Positions 1-12,473 are shown, counted from the stretch's first letter. The stretch is DNA of 64,000 nucleotides from Polyodon spathula (GCF_017654505.1 NC_054548.1:23005370-23069369); one strand, 5' to 3'. The notes: generated by a model from the sequence alone, not told the origin. Numbers and translations are program-made.

Positions 1-1555
1 ACCTGACAAAAATGCAGGGAAAACTAAGCAAACGAGACAAGCTATGGTAATCTAACAGTTAATCACGAAACAGTTCTAGATACTGTGAAGTATTTATTTA
101 TTTTTTTAAAATATGTGCTCTTTAGTTGTTTTTGTGAATCTTCATTTGCAAGTGAACTGTGACATTAGGGCCTTATCGAGCACTATATTCTGAAATTTTG
201 AATGCTGACTTTGGATACTATTTTAATTCTGGAAACTGTTACCAACAAAACCAATACAGTACATCTAAAAGGAAGCCTACTTATTTTAATGCATGTACAA
301 GGGTCAAAATGAAATAATCAGATATGCGTCACACACGTCTAACCGTCACTGAAGTAAAAATGTTATAGGGTTGGATATGTGAGTGCTGACTGTACAACAA
401 TTCAGTTGAATGGAGTGATGTGTGTATTGTATGCTGGCCTGCTGTATATTTAGCACATACTACTTTTGTCTCTGAGTTAGATCTCCCACTCACTACTGAA
501 GTTCTTTCTGAAATATTTTTCTTTGAACAGATAACATTCTTCCTGTTCTGTAAAGCCGCACTGTTTGTATGCTATAGCCTTACCCATACATGGTTCAAAT
601 CCTACTTTTATAAAAGGTGCTTTTTTTACTGGTTATCTTCGCCATGATGTCTTTTAAGAACGCATAGAATACTACCTATTGCAAAAGCCGACACCATACA
701 GGTCTGCTTTGGAAGAAGATTGAGTAACACTTTAGTTTTGGTGTCTGTTATAAGTGATCAGGGATTGGCACCATGTCGAGTGGTGACGAACATTTAAAAA
801 AAAGTGTCTGACTCCTAAGTGATTATAAACAATAACAAAAAAACAGTGTATAATAAAGAGACATATAAAGACAGACAGGCATAGAAAGACAAAACAGACA
901 TGAAACGACTGGCACACAGACTACATCCGTCATAACATTATAAACAATATAACAGTAAATAGTCTTATTCCTAATCATATTCTATGATTGTTAATAACAT
1001 AATTAATAACAAGTTTATAAACACTTAACCGTTTTTATAAAATAAAAATGGAGATAGACAGTAGGCACTGGCAAATTAAAAATGTGTGTGCGTATAACAC
1101 TCATTTAAATAACCAGCGGTCTAGATAAACTGCGCACCTGCCATTTATATGCATTAAAAAACCCAAATACAAACTACTTTTTAATTTAATGCGTAGAAAT
1201 ATGCGCTTATTTTGCTTCAAATTATATACGTATTTAGCTACAAAAACATTTCCAACACTTTTTTGGTTACATTAACAGACTTAGAAATATACACATACTG
1301 TTAATTATCTTGCTATGTGGGAATTCTACTCAGCATATTAAAATACAAAACATCACTTTTAAAAAATCAGTTTAAATCACTAACTGTAATAATATTTAGT
1401 TTAATTTAGCTTTAAGTACATAATTAGTATTAAAACATATTCATCGTATGGTTAAAATGCCGATATATTATGCAGTGTTTGTACGTATGTAATGTTTACA
1501 TTTTTAATTGGAAAAATAAACTTTTTTTCACGTGACATTATGAGTGTGGTGATTT
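1..1555. other. AT-rich non-coding stretch, nothing recognised
   Basis: No open frame longer than about 75 codons and no recognisable protein motif, RNA gene or repeat end was seen on either strand. The base composition is AT-rich and CpG-poor, as expected for vertebrate intergenic or intronic DNA. Confidence 0.5.
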
Positions 1556-1559
1556 ACTA

Positions 1560-2351
1560 TTAATCAATCAATCAATATTTATTTTATATAGCGTCTTTTA
1601 TAGTGGACCACCATCACAAAGAGCTTTACAAGATAGTGAGGAACAATGCATAATACATTAAATATAGTGAAATACAGGGTCTAATACATTAAATATAACA
1701 AGAAACAATGCAAACACATTAAATATAGGCATAATACATTAAATAAAAGGTTAGGATGTGACTTCTAAACATTGTGGATGCATGTGTCAAGCAGAATCAT
1801 ACAGGTAAGATGGAGTAAAAAAGTTGAAATGGCCATTTAGACAACAGCTAATAACAGACAGCAGGCTTAGAGAGCAATAAAAGCAAGAGAGAACAAGTGG
1901 GTCTTCAGAGTTGATTTGAAGTGAGCGACTGTGGGAGCTGCACGCACTAAAGCTGGGAGAGAGTTCCAGAGAGTCAGGGCCATGAAGCTAAAAGAGCGCC
2001 GAGTGTTGTGCACTTTTGCATAAGTATAACCAGCAGGCCTGAGTCAGAGGACCTGGGTGATGAAGGACCTTGTAGGTAAGCAGGAGAATTTTGAAAGTAA
2101 TCCTGAACTTAACAGGTAGCCAGTGCAGTTGGGCAAGGCAGGGGGTAATGTGATCATGTTTTTTTACATCTAGCAGTGGCATTTTGAACCAGCTGCAGTC
2201 TTTTTATAGTGCGTGATGGAAGTCCACCATAGAGAGAGTTGCAATAGTCGATTTGAGAGGAGATAAAGGGATGACAGAGTATCTCTGTGATTACAACTGA
2301 GGGATAACTTCTGTACACATCTGTATGTTGGATGGTTAAAGTGAAGCACAC
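1560..2351 (-). pseudogene. L2-like LINE, 3' end with RT C-terminal remnant
   Basis: On the minus strand, 2351-2154 reads FISSQIDYCNSLYGGLPS and RLQLVQNATAR; 2182-1988, in another frame, reads HDHITPCLAQLHWLPV and FKILLLTYKVLH. These are hallmark strings of the C-terminal part of L2-type LINE reverse transcriptase, downstream of the catalytic palm. The two pieces are separated by a frameshift near 2160. No catalytic domain or endonuclease remains, so this is a 5'-truncated dead copy. The 3' UTR runs towards a short (ATCA)n tract at 1561-1575, which looks like the LINE tail. A related clade such as Rex1 is possible, but the DHITPxLxxLHWLPV string favours L2. Confidence 0.7.
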
Positions 2352-2460
2352 ATGTATGAACCTAATTAGGCTGTGTAGTCATTTTGAATTGTAACAGCTA
2401 TTGTGTAACTACAGTTTAGGTCCTTACTTATGCATAACAAACTATCTTTTATTTCAGTTA

Positions 2461-3420
2461 CATATCACTGTGGTGAAGACAGGAGAGTTGCCTACAGTAA
2501 AACTTTTTTGCAATTCCCATCCGTACTACAAAGCTTAAAAGAGTGCAGAGGTACTAGATGATCCAGTTCTCAAAATTAAAGAGCCTCACAGTGTTAGGTG
2601 GCTACGTTTCAGAAATGCACTGCAGGCTGCGTACAGAAATTATCCCTCAAGTGTGATCACTTTGCATGAGCTTGGAGAAGTGGGGAATGCAACAGCTTCT
2701 TCATTGCATAAATACTTTGGCAGCTACAAGCATGCACTTGCTATAGCACTTATGTTGGATGTTCAAAATGTTGTGGCTGTTCTTTGTAGTGAACTAGTAG
2801 AGGCTTTGAGTAAATTGTTGATGCTCATAATGCATCAGAGTAGAAAAATGCAACATGTCTAAGACTTGTGCCCAACAGTGTATGTTACCAGTCTAAAATG
2901 TAATACTGAAAGCAGATTTAAGAAGGGGGACAATGCTATGCTCACTTATTTGGGTAATTTGTTGGAGTTATCCACTGTTGTGGAAGGTAGTGATGTTGAA
3001 ATTAAAGGGGCACTAGAAGGCATTTCTGCATTTTTTGGAAAAACTAAGAAAGTTAAAGTACAGTATGACAGTGAGGGACTGCATGTTGATGAGAATCAAG
3101 TGGCTCCTTTGTTGGATGGAGATGTTTAAATGGCTGTTGTTAAAGGGCATGATTAATAGAAGCTATAAGCAATGTACCACTACAAACGTTTGCAAGCGTG
3201 CTCTTAATCTACAAGCTAATCTGATGTATAATGTTACCAACCTATGTGACGTTGCTTTGTGTCTGTGTATAACAAGGGCATTTAGTGTCCAAAACAGAGT
3301 GAATAACAAATTCAGGTGCTCTGTCAAAAGTGAAAGCATTGACACTTTGATGAAAATAGTCATGCTAAAAGGTCAAGCATCCAGGAATTTGACCCTACTG
3401 CGGCAGTGAAATTGTGGCAG
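2461..3420 (+). pseudogene. hAT-type transposase relic (ZNF862/KIAA1586-like C-terminal half)
   Basis: The plus strand at 2570-2700 reads IKEPHSVRWLRFRNALQAA, YRNYPSSVITLHELGE and then SSLHKYFGSYKHALAIALML. HSVRWLSxxNAxQA followed by a long helical region is characteristic of the hAT-derived ZNF862/KIAA1586 family (family knowledge). Open pieces at 2653-2862, 2866-3129 and 3035-3409 lie in different frames, separated by stops and frameshifts. Near 3395 a reading of EFDPTAAVKLWQWK resembles a hAT C-terminal segment. No N-terminal BED finger or first catalytic Asp was found. It is a degenerate transposon-derived sequence; a decayed domesticated gene is less likely. Terminal repeats were not located. 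Confidence 0.55.
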
Positions 3421-3563
3421 TGGAAGGAAAGGCTTCCTCGCAGGTTTTGTTAGCTATAGAATCCAAGATAGAAAAAGACAAAGCATATATAGACAAGAAG
3501 TATTCAAAAGAAGTAAATGTTCTGTTAAAATATATGTTCTGTGTCTGTGCTTACCTTCATATA

Positions 3564-3960
3564 CAGTACACCCTCGCTATAATGCCCTTCATTATAACGA
3601 ACCTTCGGCTGTAACGAACCTGGCCCCTGGACCCCAAATACATTTAAAAAAAAAAAAAAAAAAATAATATAAACACACACTGTCAACATCCAGGTCTGCA
3701 TGCACAGGATGCCACCTCTGCAGTGAAGTCAACCCTTTTGTATTTATAAAAATTGCCCGCTGTGTAACTATGCCTCTGAAACGAAAATCATTTCATGTTG
3801 CAACAAAGCTGGAAACTATTGATCTTTTGAAAAAAAGAGTAACGCAGGCATATATTTGTCATGAAGACAGTTTGTTAAAAAGCACTCTGTTTTTGGCTTG
3901 TTCAGCGACCATGTGGCAAAGCAAAATAGATTAAGAAAAAACAACAACAAAAAACAAAGC
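3564..3960 (+). mobile_element. pogo/Tigger-like DNA transposon, 5' end and transposase N-terminus
   Basis: A TA dinucleotide at 3562-3563 is followed by CAGTACACCCTCGCTATAAT, a typical Tigger/pogo terminal inverted repeat. Downstream, an ATG near 3772 opens MPLKRKSFHVATKLETIDLL, which matches the N-terminal centromere-protein-B-like helix-turn-helix of Tigger/Jerky-type transposases. The frame then breaks up within about 60 codons. The matching right-hand terminal repeat was not found, so the element is truncated or its end has decayed, and the right boundary given is only the end of recognisable similarity. It sits directly after the hAT relic and may have inserted into it. Confidence 0.6.
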
Positions 3961-6024
3961 TTGAGGATCTGATGAACTTTTCATGTCGGGTTGTTTTGGA
4001 ATAAAAACTGAGATTCTTGCATGTTGGATTAAGTGAGTGAGAAAATAATGCAGTATGGGAGCACAGAGTACCAGTCTGGCTTGCTAAAAGTTGTTGTTAA
4101 CATAGCCCATATTGATGCTAGCCATCATCAATGCTTGTTCGCCACAAACGACTGGATCAGGAAAACAAAATTGCAGAGCCCTTGCTTCTGAAACATTCTA
4201 ATCATGAGGTGGGACATACAGAATTCTAGGACTTTTGCTTCTGCATGGAGGAGAGTTTGAATGTAGAGTGTGCTATAAAGTGACACTAGTAAGAGAAAAC
4301 CATGCAGAAACCACAGATTATAATTACCTCATCTACACCTAATGAACATATTAGTATGCTGCTTTGGTTCTCTTGTTCCTTCATGATAAGACTTGCATTT
4401 AAATAAGCTGTAATCAGTTTCACCATGGGCATAGGGGAACAAATTGATTTTAAGTTGACAGCTACAAATATTGTTATGTAGTGTTTACTTTTGAGCACTT
4501 AGAAACTGCTTGCAACTACAAGCAAAAGAAAACAAAAGACAATTACATTTGTGTCAATACTGATAAGTGTAGGGCCAAAGACAGAACTGAAATAAATTTA
4601 TAGGGTGAACAGCAAACGCTGTCCTTTTCTCTCAGAGATCCATATTACTATATTCCATATTATCGTTGAGGCAGAATGGAATTGTACCAGGTCAGGCCCA
4701 TTCAAAAAACCAAACAAATGTAGGAAATATGTTTTCTGTTAAAAAAAAAAAAAAAGTCTGAAATTAAAAACGCTACTTCTGAAACTGAAATGCAACTCAA
4801 CCTTTTGAAAATAAAATCCCTATACAATCTCTGTTACTTTTGTTACCACAATTTCTCTTGATGCTCATCTAAATGAGTACAGACAGTAGGGCAAAGTGTT
4901 AATTTGGCCATATAATTTAGGGTTTATGCTATAACACTAAAAACTGAGCTCTTGGTATACTGTACTCTATGCGAGTAGTATGTGTGTGTGCTGCAATCCC
5001 ATGTTGAAATATAACCCAAAGCTGAGTGTCATATTGTAATTATCCACAAAGAACAACAAGCAGATTGGGTCATATTTTTAGCCTGAGATCATAACAATGT
5101 TATATCAAGGCAGGGATTCCAATATGGTAAGAAATGAAACACTACCAATACAATCCCAATTGGATCTGTGACTGATACTTACTGATTGTATTTGAAAAAA
5201 GGGAGAGAGATATGGTAATGTGAAATATAGATCTGCTTTGCCTACTGAGTGACAAGCACAAAAAAAGCGTGTCATAGTTTCAAAATAAAAAAGCAAGGTC
5301 TCTTTCACCGTACAAGTAATCTATTGTAACTCCCAAGTCCAAAATGCACTGGTCAGTGGATAGCTGCTGCTACTACTGCTGCTGCAGAAGGGTCAAATGG
5401 TGAAATAAGTTAACTTAATGGTTCTTCATCTGTCTTAAATTTGACTCCAAAAGCCTGTTAGTCTTTGCAAAGAAGACTGATTGAATCAAAATGTTATTTT
5501 GACCTCAGCTCACATTACCAATACATCATGCAGACCAATATAAAATATGTTTTTAATACGGTATATTTTTGACCAAGTTGAAAATCAGACCCACTGCTTC
5601 ATGGGTCGGCCAAACCGTCTGAGGATTAAATATCTGCAAAAGGTTTCTTGAAGTTGGGAGGTTTGGAAGCAGGTATAGCGATATGAAAATACATTATTCA
5701 TTCTCACTGTTCTCTGCTCTATTACCCTAATTGTTTAATTAAATCATTCATGCATTTGTCAAAAAGATCTGGAATCTGAAATAGTATTCATTCTGCTTAC
5801 CATATTCTCACCCTCTCTCACTTTCTCTCTCTCTCTCTCTGCTTATTTGTAAGTGTATTCTTTTGAGAAGTTTCTTCAAATAATTGCCTTTTATATTAAT
5901 GCTTTCAACTAGCAGTCACCCTATGAAGCTTACAAATGAAAAAAGTTACATATTTCTATAACTGTAAAATGGTTCATGCAACACTGCCTTTTACTTATAT
6001 ATTATATTATATAAGTATATTGAC

Positions 6025-6101
<77 letters not shown>

Positions 6102-6800
6102 ACATGCTAGTAATTAAAACAGCCGTTGCTTAAGCAAGGTTAAAGGAGCGAATTGATTATACTGCCCATTCTGACACTAATGACCCAAGTGACACATCCA
6201 AAGTTATTTGACTCTATTAAAATGTGTGCTCAGACAGTTGTTAATTACCCCTGAAGGTTCACTATGCTAATTACAGCAAAGAACAGTTTTTTTCTCCAGG
6301 AATCCTGAAGCAATAAGTTATATTACATGACCTTATTTATAGGTATTTATACAAGAATTAAAACCAAAAATCACGGCAAACATGTACTTTACAAAACCAG
6401 TAGAATCCTATCAAACTTAACTGGTCAATGTGTGAATGAAAATTGTAGTGATACAACCAAAGACAATACTAGTCTACAACACAGTTTCCATTAAGTTTGA
6501 ATTCAAATACAATATAATCCTTAATATAATAACCAGATCACATTTTACTCTTGTCTTAAAAGTTTTTTTTTTTTTTTTTACTGTTCAAAGAGACTACAGT
6601 TTCCTTGAACAAAAAAAAAAGTTTTACTTAAATAAAAGTAATAGTAAAAATACGCTGCAGTAAATTTTCCATTTATATGCATGGTATTTATGCAGTTATG
6701 TGCATTGTGACAGGGAAAATAAAAAAGGGTCACAGTTGGGTAGTTCCACTGAAGGAAATAAACTAGAAAGTGTGTATGCAGGCTTTACATTACATATTAT
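3961..6800. other. Non-coding AT-rich stretch with one long (TA)n
   Basis: No coding region or recognisable element end was seen. It contains A-runs, a short (CT)n near 5815-5841 and a long (TA)n tract. The 65-codon open frame at 5936-6133 is the translation of that TA repeat and is not a gene. Confidence 0.5.
6028..6098. repeat. (TA)n microsatellite
   Basis: About 35 uninterrupted TA units are seen directly. Confidence 0.95.
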
Positions 6801-6884
6801 ATAATGTCGTCAAATACAAAGTACGTATTTCCCCAGATTTCATCTATGTACCTCATAAGAATGGTTTAATTATTCAAAATATGA
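6801..6884 (+). repeat. Direct repeat, left copy flanking CpG-rich insert
   Basis: It shares ATTTCCCCAGATTTCATCT and the following CTCATAAGAATG..TTTAA and ATTCAAAATATG blocks with 7596-7692, in the same orientation. The copies are imperfect, with several substitutions and a short insertion in the right copy, so the duplication is old. Confidence 0.75.
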
Positions 6885-7595
6885 AGCGGAACAGCGAGGA
6901 TGGAGAGTCTGGGTTTACCCAGTGGAGGTGGGTTGTCAAGGATTTGTGGCGCACTCTACAACCCGGTTTCTCAGAGATGTTGGATTCAGAGCAAAGAGTT
7001 GTGTCGCACAGAGATGCAGCAGAGAGAAGCAACAACTGCCTGTGGTTAAGACTGATGGTTTTTGGCTGGAGATCTCAAGCACAATAGAAAGAAAAAAACG
7101 CTGATGTATGGGGAAGTAAGCTGGGTTGAGCTGAGTGGGGGACGGAGAGGGTTAATGCTGGGACGCCAGAATCACCGTCGAGCCCTCTTGAGGTGTCATG
7201 GGCTAGTCGGCGAAACACAGAGGATAGAAGGTGCCCACTTGAAGACCCCAGAGATCTACCCTACTTCGCTCAATCCAAACGGTTGTCTTGTTGATGCGCT
7301 GGGGAGACCGCACTGTGGTTGCTCCCCGGAGCCAGCATTGCAGCCGTTGTGTGTGCTGATGCACTGGGGAGGCAAAATAAGCTGATCCCTGGAGCCAGCA
7401 TTACACTTCAGCAATCAACACCAGACAGAAGGATATCTACATCATCAGATGGAAGGAAACACAAATGGATGGAGACGCAGATGGATCACATTAGTTTACT
7501 GTAAAGCTACGTCTTAGGTGGTGCTTATCTTGGCAAAAGCTGAGTTCAAATCAGCATGAAGTTTTAATATTTACTCTCATGTAATGGAATTCATT
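6885..7595 (+). repeat. CpG-rich unclassified dispersed-repeat-like insert
   Basis: This block is richer in GC and CpG than its surroundings and is bracketed by direct repeats. It contains an internal imperfect duplication (7290-7342 and 7356-7406, both with GATGCRCTGGGGAGRC and GGAGCCAGCATT). Short frames of 60-107 codons overlap, but none carries a motif I recognise. It resembles a LINE 5' UTR or non-autonomous element fragment, but I cannot name the family. Confidence 0.45.
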
Positions 7596-7692
7596 ATAAT
7601 GTCATCAAAAACAAAGTTGGTATTTCCCCAGATTTCATCTGTATAGCTCATAAGAATGTTTTAACTATTTAAATGAATTATTCAAAATATGG
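7596..7692 (+). repeat. Direct repeat, right copy flanking CpG-rich insert
   Basis: Right-hand partner of 6801-6884. It carries an extra stretch of about 11 bases near 7667-7680 relative to the left copy. Confidence 0.75.
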
Positions 7693-9940
7693 ACAGAACT
7701 CAAAAGATAGGCATGCCATATTTGTCTTCAGGCCAAACACTTATTTATAGTTTTAATGATAAGCCTACAGTATTTGCAATGAGTTTGTATTTTATTTTCG
7801 GTGGATAAATCATGTTAGGTAACCATTTCTACCACATAAATTCTGTGGTTAATGTGTTTTTTTTTTTTGTTGTTGTTTTTTTGGTCATTGGACTGTGTCG
7901 TCTAGTTTGATTCTCTCTTGTGTGAACATATCACACACTGCTTTTTGTAATCACAGTAAAAAGACACAGGTTCTGGATGTAGTCCTTTCTGCAGAAACTT
8001 CCAAGAGGAGAGACCACCAAGGAACGTATCAGGACTGCTAGAAGAGTAAAATAACATTCTGTATTAAACTATAAAAGATGGCCCCATCCAGTTTATAGGG
8101 AGAGAGAACTTGACATGTGTCGATTTGTACCCTGTTTTTGCTGATGGAAGGTACATTGAGTAATGTGTTTCTATAGGAGTTGGGTTCTACCTCACTCCTG
8201 CAGTACACATATGCAGGTGGACAGCAAGCTGTAAAAAGGTCTATGAAGACCAGTGCTTTCAATAACTAAAGTGATGTTCTTGAAGACAGTATGTCGTGAT
8301 TGTAGGTTTTTGTGCTGTGTCATGAAGGTTCCACAAAGAGCATTGATTCTTAATCATTAGCATTTAAATTAAAAAGCAGAAAGAATATCTCCTTCCTAAA
8401 TGTACCTGATTTCTTGTCACTGCATACTTCTGCAGTCGCTGTCTTTGAGTAAATGTGTGTGTGTGTGTGTGTGCAGCGTTCCAGTTTTTTAGATAAGTAG
8501 ATACTGAGAAACTTGCCGTTTTGACTTAGAAAGCGTAAATTATACTGAGAAACTTTTGGCCACTCATTAACCCTTTTAATTTTTTTTTTTTTTTTTTTTT
8601 TTTTGCATTATACAATTTTGAAACAATATTCCAACACAAGTATCTCAACAATTACACAATTTACTTTAAATATACAACAAGACATTTATTGTGGCTCTGC
8701 TCTGATTTTGAATCATCCTCTGATCCTATGCAGCCCTACCAGTTGTTATCACAGATAGACTGCATTCATAACATCGTGGCCTGCATAAAATTGCTTTATA
8801 CTACTGCATAAAACACTGGCATCTGCACTGCCTTTAATTGTAACCATCTTTTTCCCCATTGTTGGAAATACCAAATTCTATTTTTTCCCACTTTTTATCA
8901 ACATATTAATTAAATATGGCATTTGAACATAAATTTAATGTTGGTAGTTAAAATAAGTAAACTTAATAAATATTACCACAATTAATTTTTTTATCCCCCC
9001 CCCCCAATCAGACGCTTGTTGCTGTAGTACTAACGCACCTGAAGTCACTTCAAACCTGTCAATGTTTATAGACATAACTTGGCTCATTGCTTGCATTAAA
9101 ATAAGCAGGACAAGCTAAGAAATATACTACAACAGTTGAGAAAACCAAATGTCCAGCAGTTGTGAGAATCATATTTACGTCTTCCACTAACACAGTAGTT
9201 CAGTCTACAAATAAAGGTGTGTAGTGTAGTGATTACATCCTTTACACAGTAAAGCGATCCATTTCCTTTAAGGATTGTATAGCTAGAAAAATAGTGTTGA
9301 GCTCATTTCTTCGTCATCAGAAAATATAACTCGGTTAGCAAATGGCCATGGTTTAAAATTGCTAATTATAGCGTCATTAAAGGCAGGTAGTATGGATAGA
9401 AATAAACTAAACAATAATGAAATACAGTTAATTTAGCTTGCTTCAGGAAATCTCCGCCTTGAGCGCAGTACCTTAGGCAATAGTTTTTCAGCATACAATG
9501 CAGTACTTTCCCATTGTTGCCATCTTATTTGCTTTCTTATTCTCTACGTGTTTACGACTGCCATTATGCTATTTAATGGTTTTGACTTGTACATGATCAC
9601 GCGAACTTCAGCAAAACTTTAAGAATACTATCGCACCATCCTCATATTGATAATCAGATTTCTTTTAACTCTGTCTTACTGAAACATTGCTTGTTTTTCT
9701 TCGTTGGTGCAGCCGTCATGCTAAGTTTCAGCAGAGACGTAGAGTGATGTCACATGATGAATAAACTCGCAAAAAAAATGGACATGGTATGTCTTCAATT
9801 GCTATACCTTTAAATGGGTATTTTTAACTAATGTGCTGATTTACATTTACCAGTTTCAAAACGCATGCGAGGATTTCTGAAATGGTCATTTTTAAAAAGG
9901 GAAATAAAATAAAAACCGTCAAAGTGTGAGTATTGTGATT
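7693..9940. other. Non-coding stretch, simple repeats only
   Basis: It contains T-runs (about 7855-7869 and 8579-8604), a (GT)n at 8456-8474 and a C-run at 8995-9005. A 74-codon minus-strand frame at 8038-8262 has no recognisable motif or convincing splice context and is not called. Confidence 0.45.
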
Positions 9941-9947
9941 TTTATTT

Positions 9948-10475
9948 ATGTTTACCGGAGTATTTATACTTCTAAATAATGCTGATTTTAGTATTCAATT
10001 ATACAACGAGTTAAAGACTGTAAAGTTCATGAGCAGCACCCTCAGACAGAACAGCCAGACACCTGCTTTGCTCAAGCTGTTGATTCTCTGGTGCCTGAGC
10101 GAATTCTGCATTTGTGTGACGTGCATTTTTACAGAGGGAAATCAGAGAATCAGCTGCAAGACAGACAAAAATCTGCTTATGTTAATGCTTTGTAAGAATG
10201 GTCTGAAAATAATAGGTTTACCTCGAGTGGCTGTAGTCTTGATTGAGGTTGATATTTATGATAACTTGCAAAAGTAAACTGTGAGAGCGAAGGTTATTGC
10301 CAGTTACTGTGAAAAATGCGCGCATTTTAGCCTTAGAGGGAACACGGTATCTCAAATAGCCGCTACTGTACTAGAGAACAGTGACCAATGTATTGCACTT
10401 AGGCTTGCAGCAGCAATGCAAGGGGAATTCCTAGTAATTTCCAATGACACGTCTCTGGCTAACTGCCTAGTCTGA
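9948..10475 (+). other. Unresolved coding-like open frame interrupted by one stop
   Basis: One reading frame stays open for about 109 codons (9948-10277) and, after a single TAA, for another 64 codons in the same frame (to 10475). No family is recognised. In an alternative frame, 10070-10140 reads DTCFAQAVDSLVPERILHLC, which also looks protein-like. This could be a decayed transposon or retrogene with frameshifts, or chance. No start context, splice site pair or poly(A) site gives a firm model. Confidence 0.2.
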
Positions 10476-10479
10476 TATA

Positions 10480-11222
10480 CAACTTTTCAAGTAAAACTGT
10501 TTCTATTTTCATTCCCTTTAGCCAAGAATTGTAATATTTAATAAATCCTTACAGGGGTCTAATACATTTGTTAGGGATAGTTCTATTGCAACATAGTCAG
10601 GACTTGCTCTGCCATAGTATTTGTATCTTCTGTCTGGATCTGTAAACAGAACTAATGTAGCTGTGTCTTATTAACTTCTGGAGACTGACAGGCCCAAGTC
10701 ACATCTGAATGTCACACCAAATGCCATTAGTCCAAAATGCTTTGCCCTTAAGTTTAGATGAAAGTTCACAATTACTCTCCACTGTATTCCTGCTTGGAGT
10801 AGGAATCTTTGCAGTTGGTAGTTTATAAATCATGTCTATAGCCAAACAGCACAAGGAGAACTTTAAAAGATATTTTTATTATTTTATCATATGTGTATTT
10901 TCAAGAATGCAGTATTTTTTGTTTCATTTCCTTTTATTAATCCACCTAAGAAAATCCAGCTTCTGAAATTTCTGAGAGTGTAATCATTCTGAGCCAAGAA
11001 GCTCCTCTCGAATGACTGGGCCTTCCCACAAGCAGTTGTAATTAAATGACACAATTTTAAATGTATTTACTTGAATTCCGTTTGGAATGGCACTGGAGGG
11101 CACTCTTACAAACACAACTCTAAATACATTTATAAAAAAAATGACAGGCGCCCCATCACATCTCAAAGATATGCTAACAAATAAAATTGACAGTCCTGCA
11201 CAATATATTAACTGAATCCAAA
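10480..11222. other. Non-coding stretch, nothing recognised
   Basis: No convincing coding frame or repeat boundary was identified. A 98-codon minus frame starting at 11280 overlaps the duplicated module described next and is not considered genic. Confidence 0.4.
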
Positions 11223-11836
11223 TAATTGTAAACTTGGGCGCTTTTCTGGAAGGAGAATCCGCCCGTAACCAAGCACACAAAAGCTCTGTGTGTTATTCCT
11301 TCTTGTCGCTTCTTTCAGTTTCGGCTGCTCAATTAAGCACTGGGTAGTCGAAACGGGAGTTGACCGCATAGAGCCTGGAGGAAGGGCTGCCCTCAGCCAT
11401 GGATTTAATGAGGTTTGCCCCTAAAAAATAAAAAAAAATATGTGAGTAGGGAGTTTTTCCTTACCCGAGTGCTGAGCGGCTCATACTTAATTCTGCGGGG
11501 TGAGTGGCTGGGTTGGAGTGGCTGGGCTCTCTCCCCCGGCGCAGTCATGCTCTTGGGGACGGGCCATGTCTCAGCTGCTAATTTTCATTAAATTCAATAT
11601 TTGGGAGACATGTGGCAGAGTACCACTGTAGAGCGCGTTAATTATTTATCATTATTCTCCATTCATGGTTTGGCGGGCTCATCTTTTTGGGGGGAGGTGG
11701 CCCATAGCCACTTCCTATCTGTGGCACTGGTGTGCATGCAACTGTTCATGTATTTCCAACCGGCCTCGCGCAGGTAACCGTCAGGCACCCACGGATGAGA
11801 CCGCCGGCCAAATTTATCTTTCACTCGGGCCCTGAG
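11223..11836 (+). repeat. Unknown module, copy 1 (segments A1 and B1)
   Basis: Segment A1 (11223-11330) contains CTTTTCTGGAAGGAGAATC and GTGTGTTATTCCTTCTTG. Segment B1 (11696-11836) contains GTGGCCCATAGCCACTTCCT, GGCCTCGCGCAGG and CCGGCCAAATTTATCT. Both segments recur in the same order at 11941-12216. A1 and B1 are separated by about 365 bases of more GC-rich sequence that is absent from copy 2. The A segment has a CATAAAAGC-like TATA motif in copy 2. The family is unknown; an LTR or promoter-bearing transposon end is possible. Confidence 0.55.
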
Positions 11837-11940
11837 CGCCCTTCACAGTTCATACATCATCTGCTATTGCAATCTCAATCATCATCATTCATTCATTGCC
11901 ATTCATTCATTGCCATTCATTCATAGCGGATTCTCCGTGC

Positions 11941-12216
11941 TGAATTGTAAACTTAGTTGCTTTTCTGGAAGGAGAATCGGCATCTAACCAAACGTCATCA
12001 GCAAGCGCATAAAAGCACTGTGTGTTATTCCTTCTTGTTGCTTCTTTTAGTTTCAGCTTCCATCCTCCCCGGCCACCAGGTGGCCCATAGCCACTTCCTA
12101 TCTGCGGCACTAGCGTGCATGTAACTGTTCATGTATTACCAGCCGGCCTCGCGCAGGCAACCGTTGGGCACCCGTGGACAAGACCTCCGGCCAAATTTAT
12201 CTGTCACTCGAGCCCT
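11941..12216 (+). repeat. Unknown module, copy 2 (segments A2 and B2)
   Basis: A2 (11941-12055) and B2 (12076-12216) repeat the A1 and B1 segments with scattered substitutions and are joined by only about 20 bases. Between the two copies lies a short (CATT)n-like tract (11885-11930). The compact arrangement may be the original form and copy 1 an interrupted one, or copy 2 may be a deletion derivative. Confidence 0.55.
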
Positions 12217-12456
12217 TGAGAGATTTTTTATTTATATATATAATTGTATGTCAATTGTATTTTTTAAAAAATTTTCTGCATTGGAACATGAATCCTTTCG
12301 GTAGTATAACTATATATAATAACCCAAATGATATTATTATAAACTTCAGAACTTTTATCCACCAATCAGGATAGAATATAATAGAAAGAAAGCAAAGCAT
12401 AAAAAAACTATATACAGCCCAACAATCGTGTTGCGAAAACAAAGTTAATTAAATTG

Positions 12457-12473
12457 TGTATATATATATATAA

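Noticed and set aside
5936..6133. 65-codon frame with a long Ile-Tyr repeat
   Set aside because: Translation of the (TA)n microsatellite.
8038..8262. 74-codon minus-strand frame that looked protein-like
   Set aside because: No recognised motif, and flanking splice-like sites do not fit the frame.
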